Below, piece by piece: positions 21,719-32,555 of a stretch of 64,000 nt of DNA. Location of the stretch: the NCBI GenBank assembly GCA_022702705.1, contig CM040427.1:16887625-16951624 (forward strand). Reading direction: 5' to 3'. The position numbers and the translations under genes were made by a program. The notes under the pieces are model-generated. The model did not search any database, had not been told where the DNA came from, and was given only the letters and a program-made list of their open reading frames with translations. The stretch is from Papilionanthe hookeriana x Papilionanthe teres. Lineage: Eukaryota; Streptophyta; Magnoliopsida; Asparagales; Orchidaceae. The first letter of the stretch is position 1. Every line of letters begins with the position of its first letter.

Positions 21719-23451
21719 TGACCCACTAAAAATATGTTAAGATTTTCATGCCTATTTTATATTGATGTTTATGATATTGCACTTAAAAGAAGGGTATTTT
21801 TGATGATTTGTTGCAGATAAGTTGATTAATGGACAATGGAGCGAAAAAATGCAAAAAGGAGCGAACTTGGAGCAAAAATGACCAAAAAGAAGAAAATTTG
21901 ATCTAAGGCACCGACGGCGAGCTCGACGACATGTTTTTCCTGAGAGTTCAGAAAATATTACGAGGAAGCCCATCGACGGCGAGATCAAGGCCGCCAACAG
22001 CGAGCCTTATGAAAGAAGGTCCAAGGCTAAGTATTCTAGAAGGCCGCCGACGGCACGCTCGAGGCCGCCGACGGTGGCAAAATCGGTTCTCTCACGAGAT
22101 ACATCGAATGTGGATGATTTTTGAAGGGATTCTTGGAAAACTCTTAGAAACTCTTCAACCACTTTAAAAGAAACAACTTGGGGCCAAAAATAGTGTCACA
22201 AAGTGTCAGAAAGGGTGTCCACTAGAGTCCATTGTTGTTATATGTTATTTTCAGTGAGTGTTAGTTAGTGTCTTGTTTCCATTATAGTTTTAGATAGTGA
22301 GTTCAATTAGTGATATTTGTGAGGAATTCTTTGAGAGATTGTAAGAGAAGAAGGGAAGTGAGAGATTTATTCCTCCTTGTCGTTTCAAAGGAGAATTCTA
22401 CGTACTGTAAAGAAAGGAAGAGATTCAAAAGAACTTCACGGAGTTTGCTTGGGGAGGAATTTGAGATAAGTTGTATTTATTTACTTTAGTTTGTTAAACT
22501 TTGTTTTTATATATGAAATCCAAGTTTTGTCGTTTCTTCTCCATGAAATTTGAGTAGTTTTTCTGTCTTTCTCCTTGTTTTGATATTATTGTGAAATGGT
22601 AATTTAAAAGTAGTGTGTAAAGAGAATTTTAAAGAAGTTGTGATAATGTTTCACTTAAATCTTAATTTACTTTCAATTTGGCCAATTGATTAGTTAAAAT
22701 ATGGTTAGTTTAACAACTATAGTGAAGATTACATCTGAGATTCAGGGAGGTCAAAGTCCTTGAAAGTAGGGTGCAAATAATCAGGGAAATAAAATTTATC
22801 GGGCGTAGAATTGGAGATTTTAGAGTGACAGACTAAAATCCTCAATTCGTCCCTATCGTTTAGGAGCTGATGTGTAGATGTTAGCCCTTAGGAGAGGGGA
22901 ACGTGAGAGCTCCGAAGTGAGAGCTGGTATCCTCCCAGCCTAGCCGTAGATTCAGTAACCAAGCATAGGATTAGTCAATGTTCTTTATGCCTGGACCAAA
23001 GTTTAAAGAATAGGTATGCTCCTATTTGGCACAACACCATTTTTTTTGAACTAATTTAAATTATCTATTCATTTAAATTTCTTAACAAGGAGAAGGCTTC
23101 TTGCTTATCTATTTGAACTTCACTTTATTAGTAGAATTAGTTAACTATGGTAGAACTAGTTTATTAAAACGTTATCTTATTTATGATTGCATATTAGTGA
23201 CAGATAGGCAAATTGATTTATAAGGTTGTGATTTTAAATTGGTTTCTATAATCCTAGTCCGTAGCCTCTGACCGTAGCTCTTGATCTATCCCTGTGGGAT
23301 CGATATCCAGGACTTCATTAGAACCTTGTATTACTTGAACGATATGTATACTTGCATTGAAAGATAGCTCTACGATTATTGAATATAATTATACACATCT
23401 TTATCAAATAAAAACAATTTTAAATTAACGCAAAGTGCGCGGGGCGGTTCA
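21719..23451 (+). repeat. Element A 5' LTR
   Basis: It starts TGACCCACTAAAAATATG and ends GGGGCGGTTCA. It matches 33948-35658 along its length, with differences that are mainly transitions and small indels. A GC-rich module with three blocks of GCCGACGGCGAG-like sequence lies at 21909-22077, about 190 bases from the start. Confidence 0.93.
21909..22077 (+). repeat. GC-rich palindromic module, element A LTR copy
   Basis: Two blocks built on CCGACGGCGAGCTCGACG and GACGGCGAGATCAAGGCCGCC are separated by a linker of about 38 bases that begins near GTTTTTCC. A third block of GCCGCCGACGGC type follows at 22041-22077. The same block-linker-block arrangement occurs at 29172-29280, 30977-31066 and in the other LTR at 34138-34296. 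It is a local GC peak in an AT-rich element; its role is unknown. Confidence 0.8.
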
Positions 23452-23457
23452 AGTTTT

Positions 23458-23475
23458 TGGCGCCGCTGCCGGGGA
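23458..23475 (+). promoter_or_regulatory. Primer binding site of element A (tRNA-Asp type)
   Basis: TGGCGCCGCTGCCGGGGA lies six bases after the LTR. It differs at one position from TGGCGCCGTTGCCGGGGA, the complement of the plant tRNA-Asp 3' end known as the Athila primer site. It would prime minus-strand cDNA. Confidence 0.93.
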
Positions 23476-23677
23476 TAGTTAGAAGGATAGTTAGAATGAT
23501 TTTTAGAAGGATAGTTAGAAGATAGTTAGAGCATTAGAATAGAAAAGATAGATAGATATATAACCTAAGTAGAGTAACAGACGATTTAGGACAATTAGAA
23601 AACTTTTTAAAGAATTTGCAACTTGTTATTATTTAGTTTTTAGTCAACTACTTTTTCTATGAAGTAATTTCGATTGT

Positions 23678-25189
23678 ATGCGTAAATCTGGATCTAAAAA
23701 TCTTATACCCTACGATTCGGAATTAGAACGCACTATTAGAAGAATTAAAAAACTGATAAAAGAACTTAGAAATCCTGATAATTTTAACACAATGGAAAAC
23801 AACAACCAAAGAATACAAAATGAACATCAATCTAGACCACTAAGAGATTATGCTAATCTTACATTTGAGGAAATTCACTTAACCATCCAAAATCCAAGTG
23901 TAGCTGCTAATTCATTTGAGCTTAAACGTGCAATTATCTAAATGGTACAAAACAATCAATTTGGCGGAACTCCTAACGAGGATCCTAATTTACATCTTGC
24001 AAGTTTCTTATAACTTTGTGCTACTTTTAAATATGATAGAGTGTCTTATGATGCTGTCAGACTTAGACTTTTTCCTTTTTCATTAAGGGACAAGGCTAAG
24101 GCTTGGTTAAATTCGTTAGCACCTGGATCTATTAGAACTTGGGGGAAACTTTCACAATAATTCCTATCAAAATATTTTCCACCATCTAAGACTGCTAAAC
24201 TTAGAAACAATATTTCATCTTTCAGTCCGTATGAGGGAGAATCAATATATGAATCTTGGGAAAGATTTTAAAAAAATTCTTAGGAAATGTCCACATCATG
24301 CTTTACCAGATTGGTTAATTAATCAAACTTTTTATAATGGATTAGAAGGATCTCTTAGATCCATTATTGACGCTGCTGCTGGTGGATCATTAATGTATAA
24401 ACCTTTTGAAAAAACTTATGCTTTAATTGAAGAAATGGCTACCAATAATTTTCAATGACCTGCTGAAAGGGTAAATCCTAAGAGAGTAGCCAGTATTCAT
24501 GATTCAAATGCTTTAACTATGATAGTTTCTCAAATTGTTGCTCTTTCAAAGAAAATAGATCAATACGGAATGAATCGGTCTCAAACACCTCAAGTGTTAT
24601 AAGAAAATTCATCAGGACAAATTGTAGATGCTCAATCTTCTATGAAATTATAAATTTGGTTAATAATAGACAAAATAACCCTTATTCAAACTATTATAAT
24701 CCAGGTTAGAAGAATCATCCACACTTTAATTGGAATAACCAAGGTAATGCTAATCCTAATAATCCTCTGTGGGGGAACAATCCTGTAAATACATTAGGAA
24801 ATGTAAACAATCAGGGTAATTTCAATTATAGACCTTCTAATCAACCAGGTTTTTATAATAATTCACAATTTAAGGAGAAGTTATCTATGGAATAATTAGT
24901 CTTGAATATGGGAAATCAATTACATAGTCAAGGAGCTGCTATTACAAATATAGAAAACCAATTGGGGCATATTGCTACTGCACTAAGCAATATACCTGTT
25001 GGAACTTTACCTAGCAATGTTGAAGTAAATCCTAAAGATCAAGGAAAAGAACAAATTAAGGCTAATCAATTAAGAAGTGGAAAAGAGTTGGAAACAAGAG
25101 TCCAAAAAGAAACTGTAATTGAAAAGGAAAAAGTGGAAACTGAAGGAGAAAATGAAAGTTTATATCCTGATTTTCCTCTGAAACTATGA
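23678..25189 (+). pseudogene. Element A gag
   Basis: Athila-type gag, the nucleocapsid precursor. From ATG 23678 the frame gives SFELKRAII, a stop, then MVQNNQFGGTPNEDPNLHLA, RLFPFSLRDKAKAWLNSL, KYFPPSKTAKLRNNISSF and YEGESIYESWERF. In the A-run near 24268-24275 a one-base shift moves the reading to KKILRKCPHHALPDWLINQ and IIDAAAGGSLM. After more stops (24457, 24600) the C-terminal part from 24902 reads NMGNQLHSQGAAITNIENQL and a K/E-rich tail. Intact Athila gags have about this length. Several stops are explicable as CAA-to-TAA changes, the signature of deaminated methylcytosine. Confidence 0.9.
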
Positions 25190-25339
25190 AAATTACTGTT
25201 GAAAGACCACCACCACCATTTTCTCAAAGACTAAAACAACAAGATAAAGGATAAAGATTCGCTAAATTCTTAGACATTTTAAAAAAATTTTCAATAACTA
25301 TTTCTTTTGTTGAAGCTTTAGAACAAATGCCTGATTAAG

Positions 25340-25770
25340 TTAAATTTATGAAGGATATACTCAACAAAAAGAGCAAGTTATTAGATTATGAGACTGTTGC
25401 ACTCAGTGAAGAGTGTAGTGCTATAATTCAGAAAAAGCTTCCTGAAAAATGTAAAGATCCCGGTAGTTTTACTATCTCGTGTGCCATTGGTGAAAAATTT
25501 TATGGTCGAACATTATGTGATTTAGAGAGCTAGCATAAATTTGATGCTTTTATCAACTTTTAAAAGGTTAGGAATATGAGAGATTGCACCAACTTCTGTA
25601 ACTCTACAGTTAGCTGATCGATTTATTACACATCCTAAAAGAGTTGTAGAAGATGTTCTGGTTAAGGTTGATAAATTTATCTTTCCTGTAGACATTATTA
25701 TTTTAGATATGGAAGAAGATAAAGAAATTCCAATCATTTAGGAAGACCATTTCTTGCTACAGGAAGAGCC
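25340..25770 (+). pseudogene. Element A aspartic protease region
   Basis: The frame from 25348 reads MKDILNKKSKLLDYETVALS, PEKCKDPGSFTISCAIGEK and GRTLCDLES, which corresponds to the Athila protease active-site segment xALCDLGASINLMP. Here the sequence after LCDL is ES followed by a stop, so the active-site loop is altered. A frameshift or stop follows and the downstream segment resumes toward MIDVQKGEL. The protease would mature the polyprotein in an intact element. Confidence 0.8.
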
Positions 25771-27600
25771 ATGATAGATGTTCAAAAAGGAGAGTTGAAT
25801 ATGAGAGTAAATGATCAAGAAGTAACTTTTAACATCTCAAAGTTAATGAAATATCCTTCAATAGAAAAAGATGATGAATGTTTTAGAATTGATATATGCG
25901 ATTATTTAAGAAAAGAATATTTCAAAGAAATATTTGAAGAAAATGAAGATATGGAAAACGATAAATATGATGAAATTGATAACGAAGAAGCTGATTATAT
26001 TCAGGAACAATTTGAAACGCTAAATTCAACAGCACCAGAAAATGAAATATTAATTCCATTTATTGTAAAACCCCCTGAACTTGAATTAAAGACTCTTCCA
26101 AATCATTTGAAATACATATTTTTAGGAGAATATTCAACATTACCAGTAATTATATTCTCATACTTAAATGAAATTCAAGAACAAAAATTAATGGATAAAT
26201 TAAAAAAGTACAAAAAATCTTTTGGTTGGACTCTAGCTGATATAAAGGGAATTAGTCATTCAATTTGTATGCACAGAATTTTATTAAATGATGAACATAA
26301 ACCAAGAATTGATCCACAAAGGAGATTGAACCCTATTATGAACGAAGTTGTTAAAAAAGAAATTTTAAAATGGTTAAATGCTGGAATTATATATCCTATT
26401 TTAAATATTACTTGGGTAAGTCCAATTCATTGTGTTTCTAAGAAAGGAGAAACTGTTGAAGTAAATAAGAATAATGAATTAATGCCTATCAGACAAGTTA
26501 CTGGATGGCGTATTTGTATTAATTATAGAAAAGTAAATGCCGCCACCCAAAAAGATCACTTTCCTCTTCTTTTTCTAGACTAAATGTTGGATAAACTTGC
26601 TGGACACAAGTACTACTGCTTTCTGGATGGATATACCGGTTACCATCAAATTCGTATTGCTCCTAAGGATCAAGAGAAAACAACTTTTACTAGTCTTTAT
26701 GGAACTTTTGCTTTTCGAAGAATGTCTTTCAGATAATGTAATGCACCTGCAACATTCCAGAGATGTATGATGTCTATATTTAGTAAGTTAATTGATAATT
26801 AAATAGAAGTATTTATGGATAATTTCTCTGTATATGGGACATCATTTGACGCATGCTTAAACCATCTTGAAAATTTTTGGAGTTATGTGAAATAACTAAT
26901 TTAGTTCTAAATTAGGAGAAATGTCAATTTATGGTTGTAGGAGGAATTGTATTAGGGCAAAAAATTTCAGAAAATGGCATGGAAGTAGACTCTGCAAAAA
27001 TTCAAGTAATAGCTAAATTACCACCTCCTACTACAGTGAGAGGAGTAAGAAGTTTTCTTGGACATGCTGGTTTCTACAGGCGATATATTAAAGATTTTTC
27101 AAAAATTACCAAACCTCTATGCCAACTTTTAGAAAAAGACAAGAAATTTGAATTTACTAAAGACTGCTCAAATGCCTTTGAGTTATTAAAGGAAAAACTA
27201 ATCACAGCACCTATAATAGTTTCACTTGACTGGGAGAAACCCTTTGAATTAATATGAGATGCTAGTGATTATGCTATTGGAGCTGTTCTTGGTCAAAGAT
27301 ATGATAAGATTTTTAAAGTTATATACTACGCAAGTAGAACTCTTAATGATGTTCAAATTAACTATACGGTTATTGAAAAAGAGTTTCTGGCTATTATATA
27401 TGTTTTTGATAAATTCAGATCATATTTAATTGGGAATAAATGTATTGTGCATACTGATCACTCTGCAATTAAATATTTGATGCAAAAGAAGGATACTAAA
27501 CCAAGATTAATTAGATGGATACTTTTGATGCAAGAATTCAATTTTGTGGTAATTGATAGAAAGGGAACTGACAATCAAATTGCTGATCATTTTTTGAGAT
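25771..27600 (+). pseudogene. Element A reverse transcriptase and RNase H
   Basis: The frame from 25771 begins MIDVQKGELNMRVNDQEVTF, runs through an acidic linker and enters RT with RIDPQRRLNPIMNEVVKKE, TGWRICINYRKVNAATQKD and, after a stop at 26581, YYCFLDGYTGYHQIRIAPKD and TFQRCMMSIFSKL. The catalytic box reads EVFMDNFSVYG: the second Asp of the usual YxDD-type FMDD is Asn, so the polymerase would be inactive. RNase H follows: DASDYAIGAVLGQ, LAIIYVFDKFRSYLIG, HTDHSAIKYLM and DNQIADHFLRLE. Internal stops occur at several sites (26581, 26736, 26800, 27255). Confidence 0.9.
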
Positions 27601-28952
27601 TAGAATATCATGAATCATCTGAAACCGACAATGAAATAACAGAAAGTTTCCCTGATGAACAACTTTATAACAAAAGTGAGTGGAAAATACCTTGGTATGC
27701 TGATATAGTTAACTATATAGTAAGTGATATTTTGACACCAATGTTAACACTGCAGCAACAGAAAAAATTCATTCATGATGCAAAAACATATTTTTGGGAT
27801 GAATCATATCTATATAAGCAATGTAACGATCATATTATTAGGAGATGTGTGCCTTATGAAGAAACTGAACTAATTATTCAAAAATGTCATGATTCTGAAT
27901 TTGGAGGACATTTTGTGATTGACAAAACTGTGCATAAAATTTTGCAAGCTGGATTTTATTGGCCTACTTTTTTTAGAGATGTTTACAGATATATCAAAAC
28001 TTATGATAGATGCCAACGAGTAGGTAATATTTCTAAAAGAAATGAAATACCTCTGAATTTCATGTTAGAAGTTGAGATTTTTTAGGTTTGAGGATTAGAT
28101 TTCATAGGACCATTTATTCCTTCATTTAGGAACTTATATATTTTGATTGCAGTTGATTATGTATCAAAGTGGATTGAAGCATAAGCTTTACCTCGTTGTG
28201 TTTCAAGAACATTTTCACTAGATACGAAATGTCGAGAGTGATTATCACTGACGGAGGATCCCATTTTAGGAATAAATATATTTAAAGATTGGTAGAAAAG
28301 TTTAATATTGTTCATAGATTCTTTACTTCTTATCATCCTCAAACTAGTGGTTTAGTTGAAGTTTCTAATCGTAAGATTAAACAAATTTTAGAAAAGACTG
28401 TAAATCCTAGTAGAGTAGATTGGTCTGCAAGAGTGGATACTGCATTATGGGCATACAGGACTGCTTATAAAACTCCTTTTGGTATGACTCCTTACAGACT
28501 CATTTTTGGAGAGACTTGCCACTTACCAATAGAATTGGAACATAAATCATATTGGGCGATTAAAGAATTTAATTATAATTTGAAAAATGCTGGTGAAAAG
28601 AGATTGTTACAATTAAATGAATTAGAAGAACTAAGAAATGAATCTTATGATAATGACATAATTTATAATAAAAACTGAAGTTAAGACATGATCGAAAGAT
28701 TAACCAGAGAACTTTAAACCAGGACAAGAAGTTTTGCTTTACAATACAAGGTTGAAGTTATTTCCTGGGAAAATAAAGTCTCGTTGGTTAGGACCCTTTA
28801 CTGTAACTCAAGTTTATACTTATGGAGCTGTTGAAATTGAAGATCTGAAGACTGGGAACAGATTTGAAGTAAATGGACATAGATTAAAACCATATTTTGA
28901 GGGTAAAAGACCAAATTTTAAAAAGGTTTTAATGCTCAGTCAACCTGAATAA
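27601..28952 (+). pseudogene. Element A integrase
   Basis: Zinc-binding segment: CHDSEFGGHF and YWPTFFRDVYRYIKTYDRCQ, then RVGNISKRNEIPLNF typical of Athila. Catalytic core: GLDFIGPFIPSF with the first Asp, YVSKWIEA, IITDGGSHF-like sequence near 28240 with the second Asp, and YHPQTSGLVEVSNRKIKQI with the Glu. The C-terminal part (28289-28678, then 28734-28952) includes ALWAYRTAYKTPFGMTPYRL and SRWLGPFTVTQVYTYGAVEI and ends LMLSQPE. Stops near 28083 and 28183 and frameshifts near 28200-28290 and 28678 break it. After the stop, GGAGGCAACCCA (28997-29008) is a short motif I associate with Athila elements downstream of pol. Confidence 0.9.
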
Positions 28953-29171
28953 CACCTGAATAGGTCGGGCTGACGACGTTAACCAAGCTCTTTATCGGAG
29001 GCAACCCATAGTTATCTTTATTTATTGTGTGTTTATTTGAATTTATTGTTAGTTTGTAGTAGTATTGAATTCTACTGCTTGTAATTACCCTTTCATCATC
29101 ATAGAATTTGGATCCATGAAGAAAATTTGGAACATATTTGACCACGGCGTTTTTGTGCAAAAATTTGCTTA

Positions 29172-29280
29172 GGGCGCCGACAGCGTGCTCGACGCTGCCG
29201 ACGACGGGTTTTTGCTGAAGAACCTGACATTAAATGCATAGAGCTCGCCGACGGTGCCATCGAGGCCGCCGACAGCGAGA
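29172..29280 (+). repeat. GC-rich palindromic module before the first extra ORF of element A
   Basis: Block one is GCGCCGACAGCGTGCTCGAC plus GCTGCCGACGACGG, the linker starts GTTTTTGCTGAAG, and block two is GAGCTCGCCGACGGTGCC with GAGGCCGCCGACAGCGAG. It lies about 220 bases after the integrase stop. The block-linker-block form copies the LTR module at 21909-22004. Confidence 0.8.
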
Positions 29281-29395
29281 TTGGCCAGTGGGCAGTTTTT
29301 CGAGTTTGAAACGACAATTTTTGACGGTTTTTAGCGAATTTATCCCCTATAAACTTCCATGGACAGTTCCAAAACTCTATAGTTCTAAAAAACGA

Positions 29396-30505
29396 ATGGA
29401 AACTTCCTTGAATTCTTCTCTAATGGCTTTGAATTCATTAGATCACCCAAGATTTCGAGTGTTCAACCGGCGAAAGTTCATCAGTGCCGAGGCACAACGA
29501 CTTTTCAATAAGGTGATGTCAAAGAGGAGGTTAATTAAAGAAAGAGGTTTTGTGAATCGAGGATTAAACAATCCTTCGACAGCAATTGAAGAAATGATCG
29601 TGTGATAAAGATGAGAAGTATTTTGCTACACTACTGCCGCAGTAGTTGTTCCTGTGGTGAAGGAGTTTTACGCAAATTTACATGGAATCAACCAAGGAAG
29701 CGTTTATGTGCGAGGTAGGTGGATAACTTTTAATTCTGGAAGAATTAATGAATTGTACATGCTTGAGAATGTTCCTGTCTGCCATTATTCGAATTTCGTG
29801 TCGATGAGAGATAAGATGAATGAAATCTACCAATATTTGACGGATGAAACTGAAGACTGGGAAGTTAGAGAAAATAGGTATGTCAGTTTTTCTGCTACAC
29901 TTTTAAACCCCGTTTTGAGACTTTGGCACTTTTTCATATCTGAAAAATTATGACCGACGATGAAGATCGGTAAAGTCACCAAAGAGAGTGTTATATTGAA
30001 CTACTGCATTCAAATGGGATGGCCAATTAATATTAGATCAATTATTGTGAAGTCTGTTTTTTGCCTGATCGTTCAAAGATCATCTCAAGGGCTTGGATAT
30101 CCTTCAACAATTTTCTCAATATGCAGTCAATTTTAAGTATCGCATGAGATTTTGGAAAAGGTATTACTACCTTGGAAACCTTTAGACCCAGCCAGAATGT
30201 TCCCATCCAATGATGAAGAGACTGATATGGTTGTGATTATGGATCAAGCATCGCAAAACTCTGTTCCAATTCAACCTCTTGTAGCGGACAAGACACCGAT
30301 GATCTTACACAGAATCAAGAATTTGGAGAACCAGGTACAAAATTTAATGAATTCAATTAACAATATCTCTGATTTCTTTGATCACCTTGATTGGAGAATG
30401 AAAGAGCATTTTGATCATACTGGATGTTTTGAAGCAAGTTTGATACACTTAATGAGAAGAATGGGGTGGATTAAAGAAGATTTAACTGAAGAATTACCAT
30501 TCTAA
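29396..30505 (+). pseudogene. Element A first extra ORF (plant transposon protein type)
   Basis: From an ATG at 29396 the translation reads METSLNSSLMALNSLDHPRF and FNRRKFISAEAQRLFNKVMS. After a stop and a frame change at about 29605-29650 it continues VKEFYANLHGINQGSVYVRG, RWITFNSGRINELYML and LTDETEDWEVREN, the 'putative plant transposon protein' pattern (PF20167). A further frame change leads to IGKVTKESVILNYCIQMGWP and, from 30152, a tail with LHRIKNLENQVQNLMNSI that looks coiled-coil, ending at 30505. It occupies the env position. A second homologous unit follows at 31431. Function unknown. Confidence 0.75.
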
Positions 30506-30976
30506 CCTTTCTATAACCTGTTTGTCCATGTTCAAGCGATGAGTGATATCAGAGGAGAAACCAACACTAATTCAGAAGAGAAGTAGAATTACTTTATTTA
30601 TATGTTTCTTTTTGTTCAATTTGTTTTGAACTATGTTTGTTTGTTTGCTTTTGATTGTTTGCTTTTTGATCTAAGTATAGTTGAGATTATGATTGGAATG
30701 TTTTGTTTTTAGCGTTTTGAGTATTGTGGCTTGGATTGCGACGTTGAATTGAGGAATCTAGGTTGAGAAAATACCTGTCTTGTGTGTTATGTAATGTGTA
30801 TTGTAACACTTGGATTTAATATATAATTGTGAAGTTTTGTTGTGTGTATGCTTATTTATGTTAATACATCACTTAATCACTTAAAACTTATGTTTAAAAT
30901 GATCGAACGGATGACGACGAGGCTTAAAATTGATCGAAATAGCAAAAAATTTGAAAAATGATCAAAATTTAAGAAA
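30506..30976 (+). other. Spacer between the two extra ORFs of element A
   Basis: AT-rich, T- and TTTG-rich sequence with no recognised ORF or motif. It ends at the second internal GC-rich module. Confidence 0.6.
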
Positions 30977-31066
30977 CTCGCCGACTGCGCGCTCGAGGCC
31001 GCCGACGGAGTGTTTTTCCCGAGACTATTGAAATTAAATTCCATTGAGCTCGCCGACGGCGAGATC
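30977..31066 (+). repeat. GC-rich palindromic module before the second extra ORF of element A
   Basis: Block one is CTCGCCGACTGCGCGCTCGA plus GGCCGCCGACGGA, the linker starts GTGTTTTTCCCGAGA as in the 3' LTR, and block two is GAGCTCGCCGACGGCGAG. Linker length is about the same as in the LTR. It ends about 157 bases before the predicted splice donor. Confidence 0.8.
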
Positions 31067-31222
31067 CCAAAAATTACCTTTGAACCGCGATGTTGACCAA
31101 TCAACCGCCACTATTCATCATCTTCTTCCTTTATTCACCGAAAAATTTCGACCTAGGGCTTGAGAGATCTTGGATTTTGAGTGATTTCAACCGATTTTAA
31201 CACTGGATTTCATCTTCCCTCG

Positions 31223-31422
31223 GTAAGAGCTTCCCTCTTATGTAAAAATTTTTTATTTTCACCATGAATTTCTTCCTCATTAAGAAATTCTACAAAACTT
31301 GAAAATATGGAGAAAAGACTTGGAAGGAATCAAGGAACTTGATTTAGATTGCTTTAAGTCACCTTTAGAAGCCATTATATTATTGTTTTAAAATTTAATT
31401 TGGATTTTTATAATTTTGATAG
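31223..31422 (+). other. Predicted 200-nt intron just before the second extra ORF of element A
   Basis: A donor CTCG|GTAAGAGC at 31223 and an acceptor TTTTGATAG at 31422 enclose an AT-rich segment, with the ORF start ATG at 31431. Element B has the same arrangement: CTCAAG|GTGAGAGC at 36079, acceptor TTTTTTAG at 35871, length 209 and ATG at 35868. The exon sequence before the donor (GACCTAGGGCTT in both) is also shared. Conservation in two diverged elements supports a real intron used for a spliced subgenomic mRNA. Confidence 0.6.
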
Positions 31423-31430
31423 ATCGAAAA

Positions 31431-32555
31431 ATGGCTCCACGTCAAAAGATGTGACTTGAATTTGACGAGACGCAGTTTATATATTTTAAAGCACAGTCTA
31501 GATACACTTCAATCTTTTAAGGAAAGAAATGTATTCAAGATCGAGTTTTTGATAATCCTGGAGGAAAAGTGGAAAGAGTTATCAGAGAAAGGAAATGGAA
31601 GAACTTCTGTTACTCTACAAATAAAGCTGTTGTCAAAGTTGTGAAAGAGTTTTATACCAATCTGACCCAACTTGAGGACGAGCTTGTACAAGTAAGAGAA
31701 TTTTCTGTTTATTTTAATGTTACCCGCATTAATTCTTTTTATGAGCTTTACAATTATTATTCTAGCGAGTATGAAACATTTGGAACTATGAAAGGTCCGT
31801 TAGACGATGTTATTGACTTTCTCACTGATGGGAAAAGAATTTGGAAAATTAAGAATCGTGAACGGATTAACTTTCCTCTGTTCTACTCTGCTACCTACCT
31901 ATCACCATAGTGAAGTATCAAGAGAGAAAGAGAGAGAGTTGTTCTGAATTTCTGTATTCAAAATAACAGAAGTATAAATGTAGGGAGAATTATTTACAAG
32001 AATATTATGGCTACGACAAAGAGTGAATCAAGTGGATATTTAGGACACCCTGGCCTAATTTATGCACTTTGCCAATTATCTGGAGTAGAAGCTAGTGACG
32101 ATGAAGAATGAGTATATCCTATGAAACTCATTAGTAAAGCCAATTTAAAGACCTACGAATCCCATGAAGAATGGAGATCTGGGAGTAGGAGTAAAGCACA
32201 TTCTACAAGTAGAGATATTCCCTCTACTAGTTATGACCCTCCTCCCTCTAGTTCTCCTACTCTTTATGATTTGATGAATGAGATGACCCTACAGCGGAAA
32301 AGTTTTGAAAAGTTTGATGAAAGACTTGGGAGAATTGATCAAAGGATTGAAGGACTATAGCGAAGACATGATCATGATAGAGAATATCTTCAGCGGCATT
32401 CTGATTTTGAGATTACTTATTATGATGCTCAGGCTAGATACTATAGAGGTGAGCCTGATGTTACTTTTCCAGAATTCCCTTGGTATACTCGCTATCAGCC
32501 CAGCCTACCTGCTGACCAGGGAGATAAAGACATAGCATGGGATTTTGATCTATGA
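31431..32555 (+). pseudogene. Element A second extra ORF (plant transposon protein type)
   Basis: Starts MAPRQKM, stop, then LEFDETQFIYFKAQSRYTS, and across a frameshift VIRERKWKNFCYSTNKAVVK and VVKEFYTNLTQLEDELVQV, then FNVTRINSFYELYNYY and FLTDGKRIWKIKNRERINF. It is homologous to the first unit (VKEFYANLHG...RINELY...LTDETEDWEV). After a disrupted part near 31905-31960, VLNFCIQNNRSINVGRII and GHPGLIYALCQLSGVEASDD lead into a Ser/Pro-rich region and a coiled-coil-like FEKFDERLGRIDQRIEGL. It ends DIAWDFDL at 32555. It corresponds to the single well-preserved extra ORF of element B. Confidence 0.75.
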
